Source: Paenibacillus sp. FSL A5-0031
GTDB lineage: Bacteria > Bacillota > Bacilli > Paenibacillales > Paenibacillaceae
Assembly (NCBI RefSeq): GCF_001956295.1
Contig: NZ_MRTD01000004.1
Location: 1 to 64,000, forward strand
Direction of reading: 5' to 3'
Length of the DNA: 64,000 nucleotides
Part shown: positions 27,512-36,219 of the stretch, piece by piece
Layout: each line of letters starts with the position of its first letter
How positions within the stretch are numbered: the stretch's first letter is position 1
Made by a program: the position numbers and the translations under genes
Notes under the pieces: generated by a model
Database searches by the model: none
The model's input: only the letters and a program-made list of their open reading frames with translations
Told to the model about the DNA's origin: nothing

Positions 27512-27533
27512 GTTGCATCACTCCTTTCATCCC

Positions 27534-28514
27534 TTACCACAATCCTCGTTCTCCCAGCGCCTTAATGATTCGGTTCACCGACACAATAAGAATGAGCGCA
27601 ATCAGTGATTGGAATAAGCCTAATGCGGTTGTGTAACTGTACTGCAGGTTGACAATCCCCCTTGTGTACACGAAGGTACTGATAACCTCCGCCACACTCG
27701 TTACCGCCGGATTCCGCAGTGCATAGATCTGCTCGAAGCCAACGTCCATCATTTTGCCTACTTGCAAAATAAGAAGAATCGCAATCGTACTGCGAATGCC
27801 AGGCAATGTCACATGCCAGATCTGTCTTATTTTATTGGCGCCGTCAATTTTGGCCGCTTCATACAACGTTGGATCAATTGAGGCCATCGCAGCTAAATAA
27901 AGAATCGTCCCAAATCCGGCTTCTTTCCAAATGCCCGACACAATAAACGTCACCGGCCACCATAGCTTATCTGCCATAAAATAAATTGGCTCTATTCCAA
28001 ACGCCTGCAATAAATAATTCACTATGCCTGTAGATGGCGATAACAGTGCAATAATGATGCTTCCGAGGACGATCCACGAAATAAAATGAGGAATGTACAG
28101 CAAGTTTTGCAATGTTCGTTTGTACCACTCCAACCGAACTTCATTGAGCATGATTGCGAGCAGAATCGGAGCAGGAAACGCAAAAAGCAAGCTGTACAGG
28201 TTAAGCAGCAGCGTATTTTTTAATACAATATAAAACTCGCGACTGGCAAACAACTTTTCAAACTGCTGGAATCCTACCCAAGAGCTTCCCCAAATCCCAT
28301 CGGATAATCGATAATTTTTGAAAGCAATGATTTCCCCAGCCATCGGTGCGTATTTAAATAGTAATAAATAGATGGCTACTGGCACTAGCAGCATATAAAG
28401 AAATCGATTGCGTTTTAATTCCTTCCGCATGGATCTTATCCATCTCGAGCCTGCTCCTGCTTTGGGCATTTTAGGCATGGGAGCTAGATCTGCTGACTGC
28501 GAATGTTGCTTCAA
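27534..28514 (-). CDS. ABC sugar transporter permease, LplB/YteP type, TTG start
   Basis: MalF-like permease, 326 aa. I choose TTG at 28514, 6 nt after AAAGGGGG, over the in-frame ATG at 28538, which lies upstream of that Shine-Dalgarno. A basic N-terminal tail precedes the first helix (LYMLLVPVAIYLLLF). The subfamily motif PMAGEIIAFKNY and an EAA loop (EAAKIDGANKI) are present. It is the first gene of the pectin/rhamnogalacturonan operon, corresponding to B. subtilis yteP. Confidence 0.92.
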   Translation of the reverse strand: MKQHSQSADLAPMPKMPKAGAGSRWIRSMRKELKRNRFLYMLLVPVAIYLLLFKYAPMAGEIIAFKNYRLSDGIWGSSWVGFQQFEKLFASREFYIVLKNTLLLNLYSLLFAFPAPILLAIMLNEVRLEWYKRTLQNLLYIPHFISWIVLGSIIIALLSPSTGIVNYLLQAFGIEPIYFMADKLWWPVTFIVSGIWKEAGFGTILYLAAMASIDPTLYEAAKIDGANKIRQIWHVTLPGIRSTIAILLILQVGKMMDVGFEQIYALRNPAVTSVAEVISTFVYTRGIVNLQYSYTTALGLFQSLIALILIVSVNRIIKALGERGLW

Positions 28515-28541
28515 AGTAATCCCCCTTTCTTTTGGCATGTT

Positions 28542-28569
28542 ATCATTCTGTTCAGCAACGCCTTGCCAA
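28542..28569 (-). promoter_or_regulatory. Candidate promoter of the pectin operon
   Basis: On the minus strand a -35-like TTGGCA (28564-28569, 5 of 6) is followed after 16 bp by AATGAT (28542-28547, 4 of 6). The predicted start would give a short leader ending in the AAAGGGGG ribosome binding site. The paired direct repeats lie about 36 bp further upstream. Confidence 0.45.
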
Positions 28570-28604
28570 CTTAACGTAACATGTACAGCTGAATGCGGAA
28601 ATCT

Positions 28605-28670
28605 CCACTTTTTGTGCTGCTATTCCTTCACTCTGAAAGCGCACCTTCCATTTTTGTGATGCTATCCCTT
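28605..28670 (-). promoter_or_regulatory. Paired direct repeats, candidate AraC-regulator binding sites
   Basis: Two copies of a 20-bp sequence (TTTTTGTG, C or A, TGCTAT, T or C, CCTT on the plus strand) begin at 28609 and 28651. They match at 18 of 20 positions. Their 42-bp spacing is four helical turns, placing both on one DNA face upstream of the operon promoter. This is typical of AraC-family activation sites. Confidence 0.6.
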
Positions 28671-28815
28671 TTTCATTATCTATCGGCTGAAATCCCTTTA
28701 TTTACTTGAGATCTGGGATTTCAGAATACAAAGTCGAAGTTAGAGAGGCAAGCTTGTGAAGCGCTTGAAATTGTTGCCTACAAGGTTTTCATATGAACAA
28801 CATCTCGCTAATAAT

Positions 28816-28848
28816 AAAAAAAGATCACCCGTATTAGGTGATCTTTTT
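28816..28848. terminator. Bidirectional terminator after the 1702-aa SLH gene
   Basis: AAAAAGATCACC (28818-28829) and GGTGATCTTTTT (28837-28848) form a 12-bp perfect stem with a 7-nt loop, with A/T runs on both sides. It ends the minus-strand SLH gene. The rest of 28571-28933 holds the pectin-operon control region and no gene. Confidence 0.92.
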
Positions 28849-28933
28849 GTTTCAACTATAAACTTTGCCCACATTTTATGATTTGAAAAATTCGCTCGTA
28901 TTTATTAATCCTTTTATATAGTCGATCACTTCA

Positions 28934-31900
28934 TTAAGACTTACTCAAATGATTAATTATTATTAGAATGAACTGTGCTGCCTCTGCTCTCGTAGCATTA
29001 GATCTCGGATGGAACATATTATTCCCTTTTCCCTGCACGAGGCCCGCTTCATTTAGTGCTGCCACAGAAGGCATTGCCCAAATAGGTATGTCCTTGGAGT
29101 CCGCAAACTGAGCGTTCAGGTTTGTATCCTTATTCATGTCTAGCGCTCTTGCAACTAGTACGGTCATCTCCGCACGCGTTATAGGCGCATTAGGAGCAAA
29201 TAAATCGAGACTGATGCCAGAAACAAAGCCCGCTTTCACAGCGGCTTGCACGCTTGCTGCATACCATGCATCCTCTTTTACATCCTTAAACATCTGCTCA
29301 TCCTGAGAGGCTTCGAGGTTTAAAGCTCGAACCAAGAGAGAAACAAATTCCGCACGTGTCGTATTGCCTGAAGGCTTGAACATGGAATCATTCACACCAT
29401 TCACAATATGCTTAGCCGACAACACTTGAATCGTTCTTGAAGCCCAATGGGTAGTGAGCATATCGCTAAACGTCTTTTTGAATTCCAAAACTGCATATTT
29501 ACTTAAATGCTGAAGTTTAACTGTTAATGTTTTGGCACTGCTGTTTACCTTCCCACCTACATACTCCCAAACCTTAGTCAGCTCGTTATAGTAATAAATC
29601 CCGAGAAGCTCCTCATCAACACCATTGGCATCATAGGGTAAAGTAATCTCTACACCGCCTTTTGCCCCTTTAACTTCAACCACGCTGCCGTCTGTCTTTT
29701 TTAACTTCATGCTAATTTCATATACCTGACCTGCAATCGTTATTTGTGCAGCTGCATTTTGGGAGGCAATCCGAATGTCTCCCGATTCGGTCACTGACTT
29801 AACCTCGACTTCAATTGCTGCCCCTGCACCAAACTGTCCTCTCCACGAATTGAGCAGATTTCGATCAACAGTAACGATTACCGAGCCCGCTTCCACAGAT
29901 AAAGGATAATCTCCAATTTGCGCTAATGGTATCGATGCGACCGATTCGTCGCTGCCTAGCTTTACTATCGCTTTACCATTTTGAACTGACACTACGCTTC
30001 TATTTGCATTTCCATTGCTTCCACTAGAGCCATTATTACCGCTATTTCCACCATTGTTGCTGTCTGTCGAAAAGTCTAATTGATCTAAATATTTGATTTG
30101 CCCTTTGGGTTCATTCCCATTAAAGCTCTGAATCCAATTCGGATCCGTAATAACCCAAAGCTTTCCATCCCTAATTCCCCAAGCCTTGCCATCCGCCGAA
30201 CTATAAAGCACCTGTGTCGTACTTGTCGCATTTGGGTTAAGTACCTGTACCGTTGTTCCATTCTCCAATACCGTAAATTCATTCGTAAAATAGGCATCAA
30301 TCTCTGGCAACGCTCCTAGGTTTTTGCGGTAGCCCATATAGACGGTATTTCGTTTGCCAGCCTTTAAGCTTCCCTGTGCCACAAGAGCTTCGCCGTAGAG
30401 CGTTGTCGCTGGATCGTCCTCCAAGCTGACGACTAAGACATTCGTAGCTATATTGGGATCAAAAGTAGGCACAACCCATTTATTATCGAAGGTTTGAAGC
30501 GTGGCTCCGCCCCGATAATCATTACCTGGGAGCACGACATTCCGTCTATTCAGCATCCACCATGTCTCTCCAGCAGGATATACGTAATAGACTTCTGGTA
30601 GATAAGTTTCAATATGTGCTAGAGAATCAGGAGCTAGAATCGCATCCTTGTATTCTTTGAGCCAATCGAACTGGATCGGTTTCGCTGTATAATAAGCGTA
30701 AGATTCTTGGCATGATGTAAAGTAATCGCAATTAAAGAGAAAATCATAGATGCCTTTGCTCCCTGCCTCCAATACCGAATCAAAATGATTAAACATCGTT
30801 TCTTTGTCCGGATAGCCCTTCTCGCCGGATTGATATTTACGTTCCATATTTTCGTCCAGCTGCGTTTCCGTCGTTAAAAACCATAAGGTTTGTGCCGATT
30901 GTTCGATTAGCGAAAAGGTATACCCGGATCGTTCTCTCACCAAGTATTCCGTATCGCCGTAAATTTCTCCCCCAACGCCCGCGAACCCTCCAGTCTGCTT
31001 GTCATTAATAAAGTATTTCCTTGTGGTTCCAGCGTGTTTGAACACGACGGGCACGTCAACGACACTATTTATCGCATCTGCAAATTTCATTAAATAATCG
31101 TTATAGGAGCCCTCTCTGAAATCGACAAAATCATCCCATAAAATGCCGTGATAAGCATCCGCCGCATACGTGGAACCCGGGTTACCCTTGTCAACTAAAT
31201 ACAATTGGTTGTTCCACACAGCCGATCCTTCTCCCCGAACTATGGGCACTAAACGCGCCGCCGTTTCATAAGATTCAATGGGACTGCTCATTTTCCAAGC
31301 CTCATTTAGAGCATCCAATGTGGCGTATTTCTGCTTTAACCAATCCACAAATTGAGCACTGTATATGGGAGAGTCGAACAGGTAACCTTCGTCGCTGTTG
31401 TATATTCCTGATTCGTTCGTAACAGGATCAACAAACAGTCTAAAATTAGGGCCCAAGGTCACCTTGCCAAGCGTGTCTACCATACTATTAATAATCGAAT
31501 CTCCAGCATCCCAGATGTTCCTCAAAGTATGGCCAGAATACTTAACCTTAGGGGTAAAATAAACCGTATAGGACGTACTATTCGCACTCGGAAGAACAAC
31601 ATCTGCGTAAAGCTCAAGTGTAGTGGAACCCACCTTCCGAATATTCTCTTCACCGGATTGAATAACTTCACCCGTAGCCGGATTCATGACCACATACAGC
31701 GCTGATATAGCATCCTCATAGCCTGAGATTTGAGATGTTGGTACCGTTAAGGTCACTTCTCCGCTGTTCACGATATTCTCTTTCTTTAATACACCCGCTC
31801 CTTCATACGCTCTTGGCATATAAGCGGAAAGGGTCAACCCTTGGGCTCCTTGAACTTGCAGGCCGTAAGTAAAGCCTTCCTGGTCTAAGTAATCCAGCAT

Positions 31901-34042
31901 TTTCTGCCATGCCCATGCCGGAACCTCCATGACAGCCGTATTGATATACATATCCATTGCGCCATGTGCCTTCATATATTGCAGCACTTCTACATCCTTA
32001 TCCCAGTTGACTTTATTGGCTGCAGCATCTGTTTTGGAGTAAAAGAGCAAATAATCCGAAGTAAACATACCGCCGATCGGCACGAACGGTTTACCATCCC
32101 AAATCATCGTATGCGATTGGTTAGCATACCAGAAATGAGATTGCCCCAGCTTTCCATCGGTAAAAGTACCGTGCGTTAAGGGCTTGTAATTCGTATTGGA
32201 CGCAGCGACGTTTACTTCAACTTGTCCTGCTGTCACCTGCTCTGCTTTCAATTTGTGGAGGCCCCATTCCACGGTATAGCTATCAGCAGGCATTCCTTCC
32301 GGCAACTTAAAGCTAAACTGTTCCTGTGCTTCAACATTAGCTTGGAGCCCGGAAGTATTCACAGCAGCAAGCTCGGCAACATACCAAAGGACATCGCCTT
32401 TATAAAAGCTTAGATATGCTGTCGTATCGAAATCTATGGCTTGATTCAGTCGATAAGCAACAGCCCCGGAAAATGATCTAGCACTTGTCTGGGTCGGCTG
32501 CAGCTGCAAGTTAGTGATCGTTGCTCCTAACACAGGTACAGCAGTGTTCGCATCTTCTTGTTCGATATTCAAATTGCCTACTTTAAGCGATCTCTCTCCA
32601 TCAGCTGCATTAGTATAATGACTATCGACAATGCCGGTACGGATTTCATTTTTTCCTTTTGGAGCATTAAACGGGACCGTTAACTGAATCGTTTCCGTAT
32701 GCTCCTCGCCAGCCTCCCAAGCTGTTTTATTAAACTCCTTAACCGTCCGTGATACAACTTCTCCCTCATAAACTAATTCAACGAAGAAGCTTAAGGTTGC
32801 ATTGACTCGCGCTATGGCTTTATTCGTAACCGTAACTCCTACTTGCTCTTCACGATTCGCCAACGATTTATCTAGCGTGCCTGTTACGTATTCATATTTA
32901 ACGGCTGCCTTATCAAAAGGTTTAGTTAAACCATTTGGCTGCCATTCCCAACCGACAGGTACGACGGCGATTGCATCGATGCCTTGATTGTACAAACCAT
33001 CACTTGCTCCTTGCCTTGGCGTATTGGTTAAAAACGCTAGGTTATGCTGTCCTTTGCTCAGCTCTGCGCTGCTTAATTTATGCCAGTAAAAGGGCATACC
33101 TTCAGCCACAAATATGGAACCCTCCGTCATAACAGGCGGGGTTGCATTGGAACCTTCGTCCAGCTTCCAGCTCCAAGGGGACATCCAAATGCTTATGCCG
33201 GTTGCTAGCACCCAGATGTCGTAGCTTCCTGTTTGAGGTATATCCACTTGATACTCCGCAGTTGCCGCGGTAGCTGGCGTATTGGTTTGCAGTAAGAGAT
33301 AGGTACCACCGCTTGCCAGTGAATCAGCCGTTCCATGATAACCTCCCTGTACTGAATCAGCATTTTCTCCTTCTGTCCATGAGTAACCTTCTTCCACTGG
33401 CTGTTCAGGTATAACGGGAGCTGCCGGTTTATTCAAACCATTCGGCTGCCATTCCCAGTCATCAGGTACGATGGCAATGGCATCGATCCCTTGATTATAT
33501 AAACTATCGTTTGCCCCTTGCCGAGGAGTGTTCGTTAAAAACACTAGATTATGCTGTCCTTGAGTCAGCTCGGTACTATCTAGTTTATGCCAATAAAAGG
33601 GCATGCCCTCTGAAACGAAGATCGCCCCTTCCGTAACTACGGGAGGTGCATTATACGAGCCCTCGTCCAGCTTCCAGCTATACGCAGACATCCAAAGACT
33701 CATGCCGGTCGCCAGCACCCATATATCGTAGTTTCCTGTTTCAGGGATATCTACTTCATACTCTGCAGTCGCAGATGTGCCTGGCGTATTCGTATGCAAG
33801 GCGAGGAACTTTCCTCCGCTTGCTTGCGATTCATCGTTCCGATAATATCCCCCTGGAGAAACAGATAAATAGTCTTCCCCTTCTGTCCACAAGTAAGCGT
33901 CTGCCTCTGAGGTACCATCCCTTAAAGTGTTCTCGTCAGATGCTGCCCCATTCGATATAACCGGTAAGCTTGAAAATAATAAGAGGAAGACAATCGTCCA
34001 TGTCATCCCCTTCTTTAAAGCTTTAAACCTCTTGCTCCTCAT
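28934..34042 (-). CDS. SLH-anchored GH42-like surface glycosidase with duplicated N-terminal module
   Basis: 1702-aa cell-surface protein. A signal peptide occupies residues 1-34. Two homologous ~165-residue beta modules follow (about 50-214 and 220-377), each with DIWVLATG, FYWHKL and HNL.FLTNTPRQGA, and they look like carbohydrate-binding modules. Ig-like regions precede a TIM-barrel region (~650-1115) that reads like GH42: DGKPFVPIGG, a candidate acid/base Glu in VTNESGIY (~875), and FVDWLKQKYATLDALNEAW. A Gly/Asn/Ser linker (~1320-1345), a pre-SLH domain and three SLH repeats (~1524-1702) follow, the last binding pyruvylated wall polymer. The ATG follows AGGAGAGGGG. It has its own promoter, matching that of the binding-protein operon at 41.4 kb. 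Confidence 0.88.
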   Translation of the reverse strand: MRSKRFKALKKGMTWTIVFLLLFSSLPVISNGAASDENTLRDGTSEADAYLWTEGEDYLSVSPGGYYRNDESQASGGKFLALHTNTPGTSATAEYEVDIPETGNYDIWVLATGMSLWMSAYSWKLDEGSYNAPPVVTEGAIFVSEGMPFYWHKLDSTELTQGQHNLVFLTNTPRQGANDSLYNQGIDAIAIVPDDWEWQPNGLNKPAAPVIPEQPVEEGYSWTEGENADSVQGGYHGTADSLASGGTYLLLQTNTPATAATAEYQVDIPQTGSYDIWVLATGISIWMSPWSWKLDEGSNATPPVMTEGSIFVAEGMPFYWHKLSSAELSKGQHNLAFLTNTPRQGASDGLYNQGIDAIAVVPVGWEWQPNGLTKPFDKAAVKYEYVTGTLDKSLANREEQVGVTVTNKAIARVNATLSFFVELVYEGEVVSRTVKEFNKTAWEAGEEHTETIQLTVPFNAPKGKNEIRTGIVDSHYTNAADGERSLKVGNLNIEQEDANTAVPVLGATITNLQLQPTQTSARSFSGAVAYRLNQAIDFDTTAYLSFYKGDVLWYVAELAAVNTSGLQANVEAQEQFSFKLPEGMPADSYTVEWGLHKLKAEQVTAGQVEVNVAASNTNYKPLTHGTFTDGKLGQSHFWYANQSHTMIWDGKPFVPIGGMFTSDYLLFYSKTDAAANKVNWDKDVEVLQYMKAHGAMDMYINTAVMEVPAWAWQKMLDYLDQEGFTYGLQVQGAQGLTLSAYMPRAYEGAGVLKKENIVNSGEVTLTVPTSQISGYEDAISALYVVMNPATGEVIQSGEENIRKVGSTTLELYADVVLPSANSTSYTVYFTPKVKYSGHTLRNIWDAGDSIINSMVDTLGKVTLGPNFRLFVDPVTNESGIYNSDEGYLFDSPIYSAQFVDWLKQKYATLDALNEAWKMSSPIESYETAARLVPIVRGEGSAVWNNQLYLVDKGNPGSTYAADAYHGILWDDFVDFREGSYNDYLMKFADAINSVVDVPVVFKHAGTTRKYFINDKQTGGFAGVGGEIYGDTEYLVRERSGYTFSLIEQSAQTLWFLTTETQLDENMERKYQSGEKGYPDKETMFNHFDSVLEAGSKGIYDFLFNCDYFTSCQESYAYYTAKPIQFDWLKEYKDAILAPDSLAHIETYLPEVYYVYPAGETWWMLNRRNVVLPGNDYRGGATLQTFDNKWVVPTFDPNIATNVLVVSLEDDPATTLYGEALVAQGSLKAGKRNTVYMGYRKNLGALPEIDAYFTNEFTVLENGTTVQVLNPNATSTTQVLYSSADGKAWGIRDGKLWVITDPNWIQSFNGNEPKGQIKYLDQLDFSTDSNNGGNSGNNGSSGSNGNANRSVVSVQNGKAIVKLGSDESVASIPLAQIGDYPLSVEAGSVIVTVDRNLLNSWRGQFGAGAAIEVEVKSVTESGDIRIASQNAAAQITIAGQVYEISMKLKKTDGSVVEVKGAKGGVEITLPYDANGVDEELLGIYYYNELTKVWEYVGGKVNSSAKTLTVKLQHLSKYAVLEFKKTFSDMLTTHWASRTIQVLSAKHIVNGVNDSMFKPSGNTTRAEFVSLLVRALNLEASQDEQMFKDVKEDAWYAASVQAAVKAGFVSGISLDLFAPNAPITRAEMTVLVARALDMNKDTNLNAQFADSKDIPIWAMPSVAALNEAGLVQGKGNNMFHPRSNATRAEAAQFILIIINHLSKS

Positions 34043-34064
34043 GATTAAAACCCCTCTCCTTTTA

Positions 34065-34078
34065 TTAAAGCGCTTACA
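34065..34078 (-). promoter_or_regulatory. Catabolite-response (cre)-like site before the SLH gene
   Basis: TGTAAGCGCTTTAA on the minus strand fits the Bacillus cre consensus at 13 of 14 positions. It begins 6 nt past the -10 box and so covers the expected transcription start, a position suited to CcpA repression. Confidence 0.6.
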
Positions 34079-34084
34079 TTAATG

Positions 34085-34149
34085 ATGATATGATGTCGAC
34101 TCAATACGGTAAATGGAGTATTCGAAAGTCGCAGGGGGAATATTTCACA
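34085..34149 (-). promoter_or_regulatory. Promoter and upstream activator element of the SLH gene
   Basis: Minus strand: -35 TTTACC (34108-34113), 17-bp spacer, -10 TATCAT (34085-34090). Positions 34108-34149 match 34 of 42 bases with 41441-41482, which lies at the same place before the binding-protein gene at 41375. The shared core reads TGTGAAATATT, CCCCT, ACTTTC and CCATTTAC. A weak -35 abutted by a conserved element suggests activation by the YesN-type regulator at 43391. Confidence 0.7.
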
Positions 34150-35191
34150 TTCGAACCGCTTGGCAGAACCACTCCATTGCTCTATCGTTTATGTCCAGCT
34201 CATGAGCTCCATCAAATACTTCTCTCGACAATCGGTGCATGATATTCAACTGCCCATAAAGCTCAGCTAGTTTATCCAGCTCTTTACGCGCATGCGCATA
34301 GTGGAACAGTTCATCCTTTTTGCCCACCTCAATATGCAGAAATCGCGGACAAATTAATCCAGCTACTTCTGCGTCTAGAAACGTATTGCCAGCATTAAAC
34401 CAAGTAAAATCAGACCAATCATACTTAAAGCGATCGTTGAAAAAACAGGATGAGTACACTGCCTTAATACGAGTATCCGCTGCTGCCGTAAAGAGGGTAT
34501 AAAACCCGCCATAAGATAAACCGATCATACCGACTTGGTCAGCGGCGATATCATCCCGTGATAATAAATAATCAAGGCTCCGCTGAATTTTATAAATTTC
34601 CACCGCAGCAATCGAGCTGCCTACCTGCTTTAATTGTCTATCGATAGACAGTCTGTCATACGGAGAACCATATTCCCCTTCCTTCCAGAGCAGAAGCTGT
34701 GGCGCAAATACAGCGATGCTCCTTTGGAGTACTCTCCGCGTCATATCATGATAATTCGTAGGACCATAGAAACCGGAACATAACTCCGGCGTACCTGCTC
34801 CTCCATGCTGTGAGATCACGAGAGGAAACGGCCCCTCCGACAGCGGCAAGAATAACAGGCCATACGTCGTCAGACCATATCCCCCTTCAACGATAACCCT
34901 ATAAATTTTGCTTAAACGATCCTGGGCAACAAATTCAACCCGAGCATTAGGTATGGATGAATCGAGTTTGGCATCACTCAGCGGCCACCCTAGCATCGCT
35001 TTGAATTTCTCTCGATAGAGTTCTAGCTCCGCTTCATATGCATCTATCGATGAGGTGTTCGGACGGAAGAATTCCGCCCGATTCTGATCCCCGGCTGCAC
35101 GCATACGCTCGATGAAGAGCTCGTATTCAAGCTTTTGTTCCTCACGATACCGGTTGCCGATATTTGGAGTTTCTACATATAAGTCGTCCAT
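34145..35191 (-). CDS. Alpha/beta hydrolase, acetyl-esterase-like
   Basis: Cytoplasmic serine esterase, 348 aa from the ATG at 35191 (GGGGTGAG upstream, 4 nt past the dehydrogenase stop). The nucleophile elbow is GLSYGG, with Ser226 in this numbering. The oxyanion HGG segment is SQHGGAG. The acid Asp is probable in VGKKDELF and the His in FDGAHELD. The fold resembles the acetyl-xylan-esterase/dienelactone-hydrolase group that removes acyl groups from sugars. It is the last gene of the seven-gene operon starting at 41375. The stop overlaps the activator element of the next gene. No terminator separates them. Confidence 0.9.
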   Translation of the reverse strand: MDDLYVETPNIGNRYREEQKLEYELFIERMRAAGDQNRAEFFRPNTSSIDAYEAELELYREKFKAMLGWPLSDAKLDSSIPNARVEFVAQDRLSKIYRVIVEGGYGLTTYGLLFLPLSEGPFPLVISQHGGAGTPELCSGFYGPTNYHDMTRRVLQRSIAVFAPQLLLWKEGEYGSPYDRLSIDRQLKQVGSSIAAVEIYKIQRSLDYLLSRDDIAADQVGMIGLSYGGFYTLFTAAADTRIKAVYSSCFFNDRFKYDWSDFTWFNAGNTFLDAEVAGLICPRFLHIEVGKKDELFHYAHARKELDKLAELYGQLNIMHRLSREVFDGAHELDINDRAMEWFCQAVRM

Positions 35192-35195
35192 AGAA

Positions 35196-36188
35196 TCACT
35201 CACCCCAGTTCAAAACCACACCCAAACAGGGTTGATTTTTATCCAGAATTAGATTCCATGCTTCTACTGCTTGATCCGCCGGAAACTGATGCGTAATGAG
35301 TTTTTCCGTCTGCAGCCAGCCCTCTTCTATCCCACGAATCGTCTCATTCATTCTTTGATTATCCCAGCCCGAGGGATTGTGAAGAGTAACTTCCTTCTCC
35401 CGTAGCGATTGGATATCAATTCTGCCATCCGTCCCTAGGAACCCCGCTGATACCAGATGTCCGTTATGACGCAGGTAGGGAAAACATTCGTAGACCGCCG
35501 TGAGCGAGCCTACCGTATCAACAATAATGGAAAGATCAGCATGCAGCGAAGTTAGCTGCTCGCTTACGTCATTCTTGGAAGTGTTAATGGAGAATGTTTC
35601 ATCCGGAAGAAGCGCTAACCGATCCTCATGACGGCCCAGCACGGTAACCTTAGCCCCCCGATGGATCAAGGTTTGAGCTGCCCACTGACCGACAAGACCG
35701 TCGCCAATGACGATGGCATGATCCCCTTTCTTCACCGGTGGCCGAGAGCCGCAATTATAGCCAACTTGTGTAAGCACAAGTCCCGCAAACGCCACAGCGC
35801 TCATCCCGTCTGGAATTTTCCATACTTGGCTAACATCCGTTACTGCAGGGCTGACATGGCCTCCCTCGTTGAATGCCATCCCCTTTACTTTGCTTACCGT
35901 GGCAAAAACACGCTCACCTGCTTGAAACCCATCTACCTGATCACCTAACGCTCTAATTGTACCGACCTTTTGGTAGCCGTTGATCTGTGGAAATGGCAAA
36001 GCATCACCCTCAAGGTATGGGACTTCTCCCGCGATTCGTTCGCCCTTTAGGAAGGAAGATTCCGTTCCAATACTAATCCAGGAATGCTCCACGTCGATGA
36101 CGATATCACGACTCTCTAGCTCAGGAACGGTTACCTCTTGATATTCAACCTTGCCTTTATCAACGAATACAACACCATAGCCTTTCAT
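35196..36188 (-). CDS. Medium-chain dehydrogenase/reductase without catalytic zinc ligands
   Basis: NAD(P)-dependent MDR-superfamily protein, 330 aa. It has a GroES-like N-terminal domain and a Rossmann domain with GDGLVGQWAAQ. The catalytic-zinc Cys and the GHE motif of true alcohol dehydrogenases are absent (the corresponding place reads SWISIGTESSF and INGYQKVG), as in BchC-like and quinone-reductase-like members. The ATG follows GGAGGGG at 8 nt. It pairs with a second, zinc-type MDR gene 31 nt upstream. The two may catalyse successive or reciprocal oxidoreductions on the same sugar. The substrate is unknown. Confidence 0.9.
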   Translation of the reverse strand: MKGYGVVFVDKGKVEYQEVTVPELESRDIVIDVEHSWISIGTESSFLKGERIAGEVPYLEGDALPFPQINGYQKVGTIRALGDQVDGFQAGERVFATVSKVKGMAFNEGGHVSPAVTDVSQVWKIPDGMSAVAFAGLVLTQVGYNCGSRPPVKKGDHAIVIGDGLVGQWAAQTLIHRGAKVTVLGRHEDRLALLPDETFSINTSKNDVSEQLTSLHADLSIIVDTVGSLTAVYECFPYLRHNGHLVSAGFLGTDGRIDIQSLREKEVTLHNPSGWDNQRMNETIRGIEEGWLQTEKLITHQFPADQAVEAWNLILDKNQPCLGVVLNWGE

Positions 36189-36219
36189 TGCCAGATCCCC
36201 TCCGCCTTGTATATTGGAC

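Noticed and set aside
30085..33960. Several open frames opposite or within the 1702-aa SLH gene
   Set aside because: They lack ribosome sites and lie wholly within a coherent long gene with clear domains; they are frame shadows.
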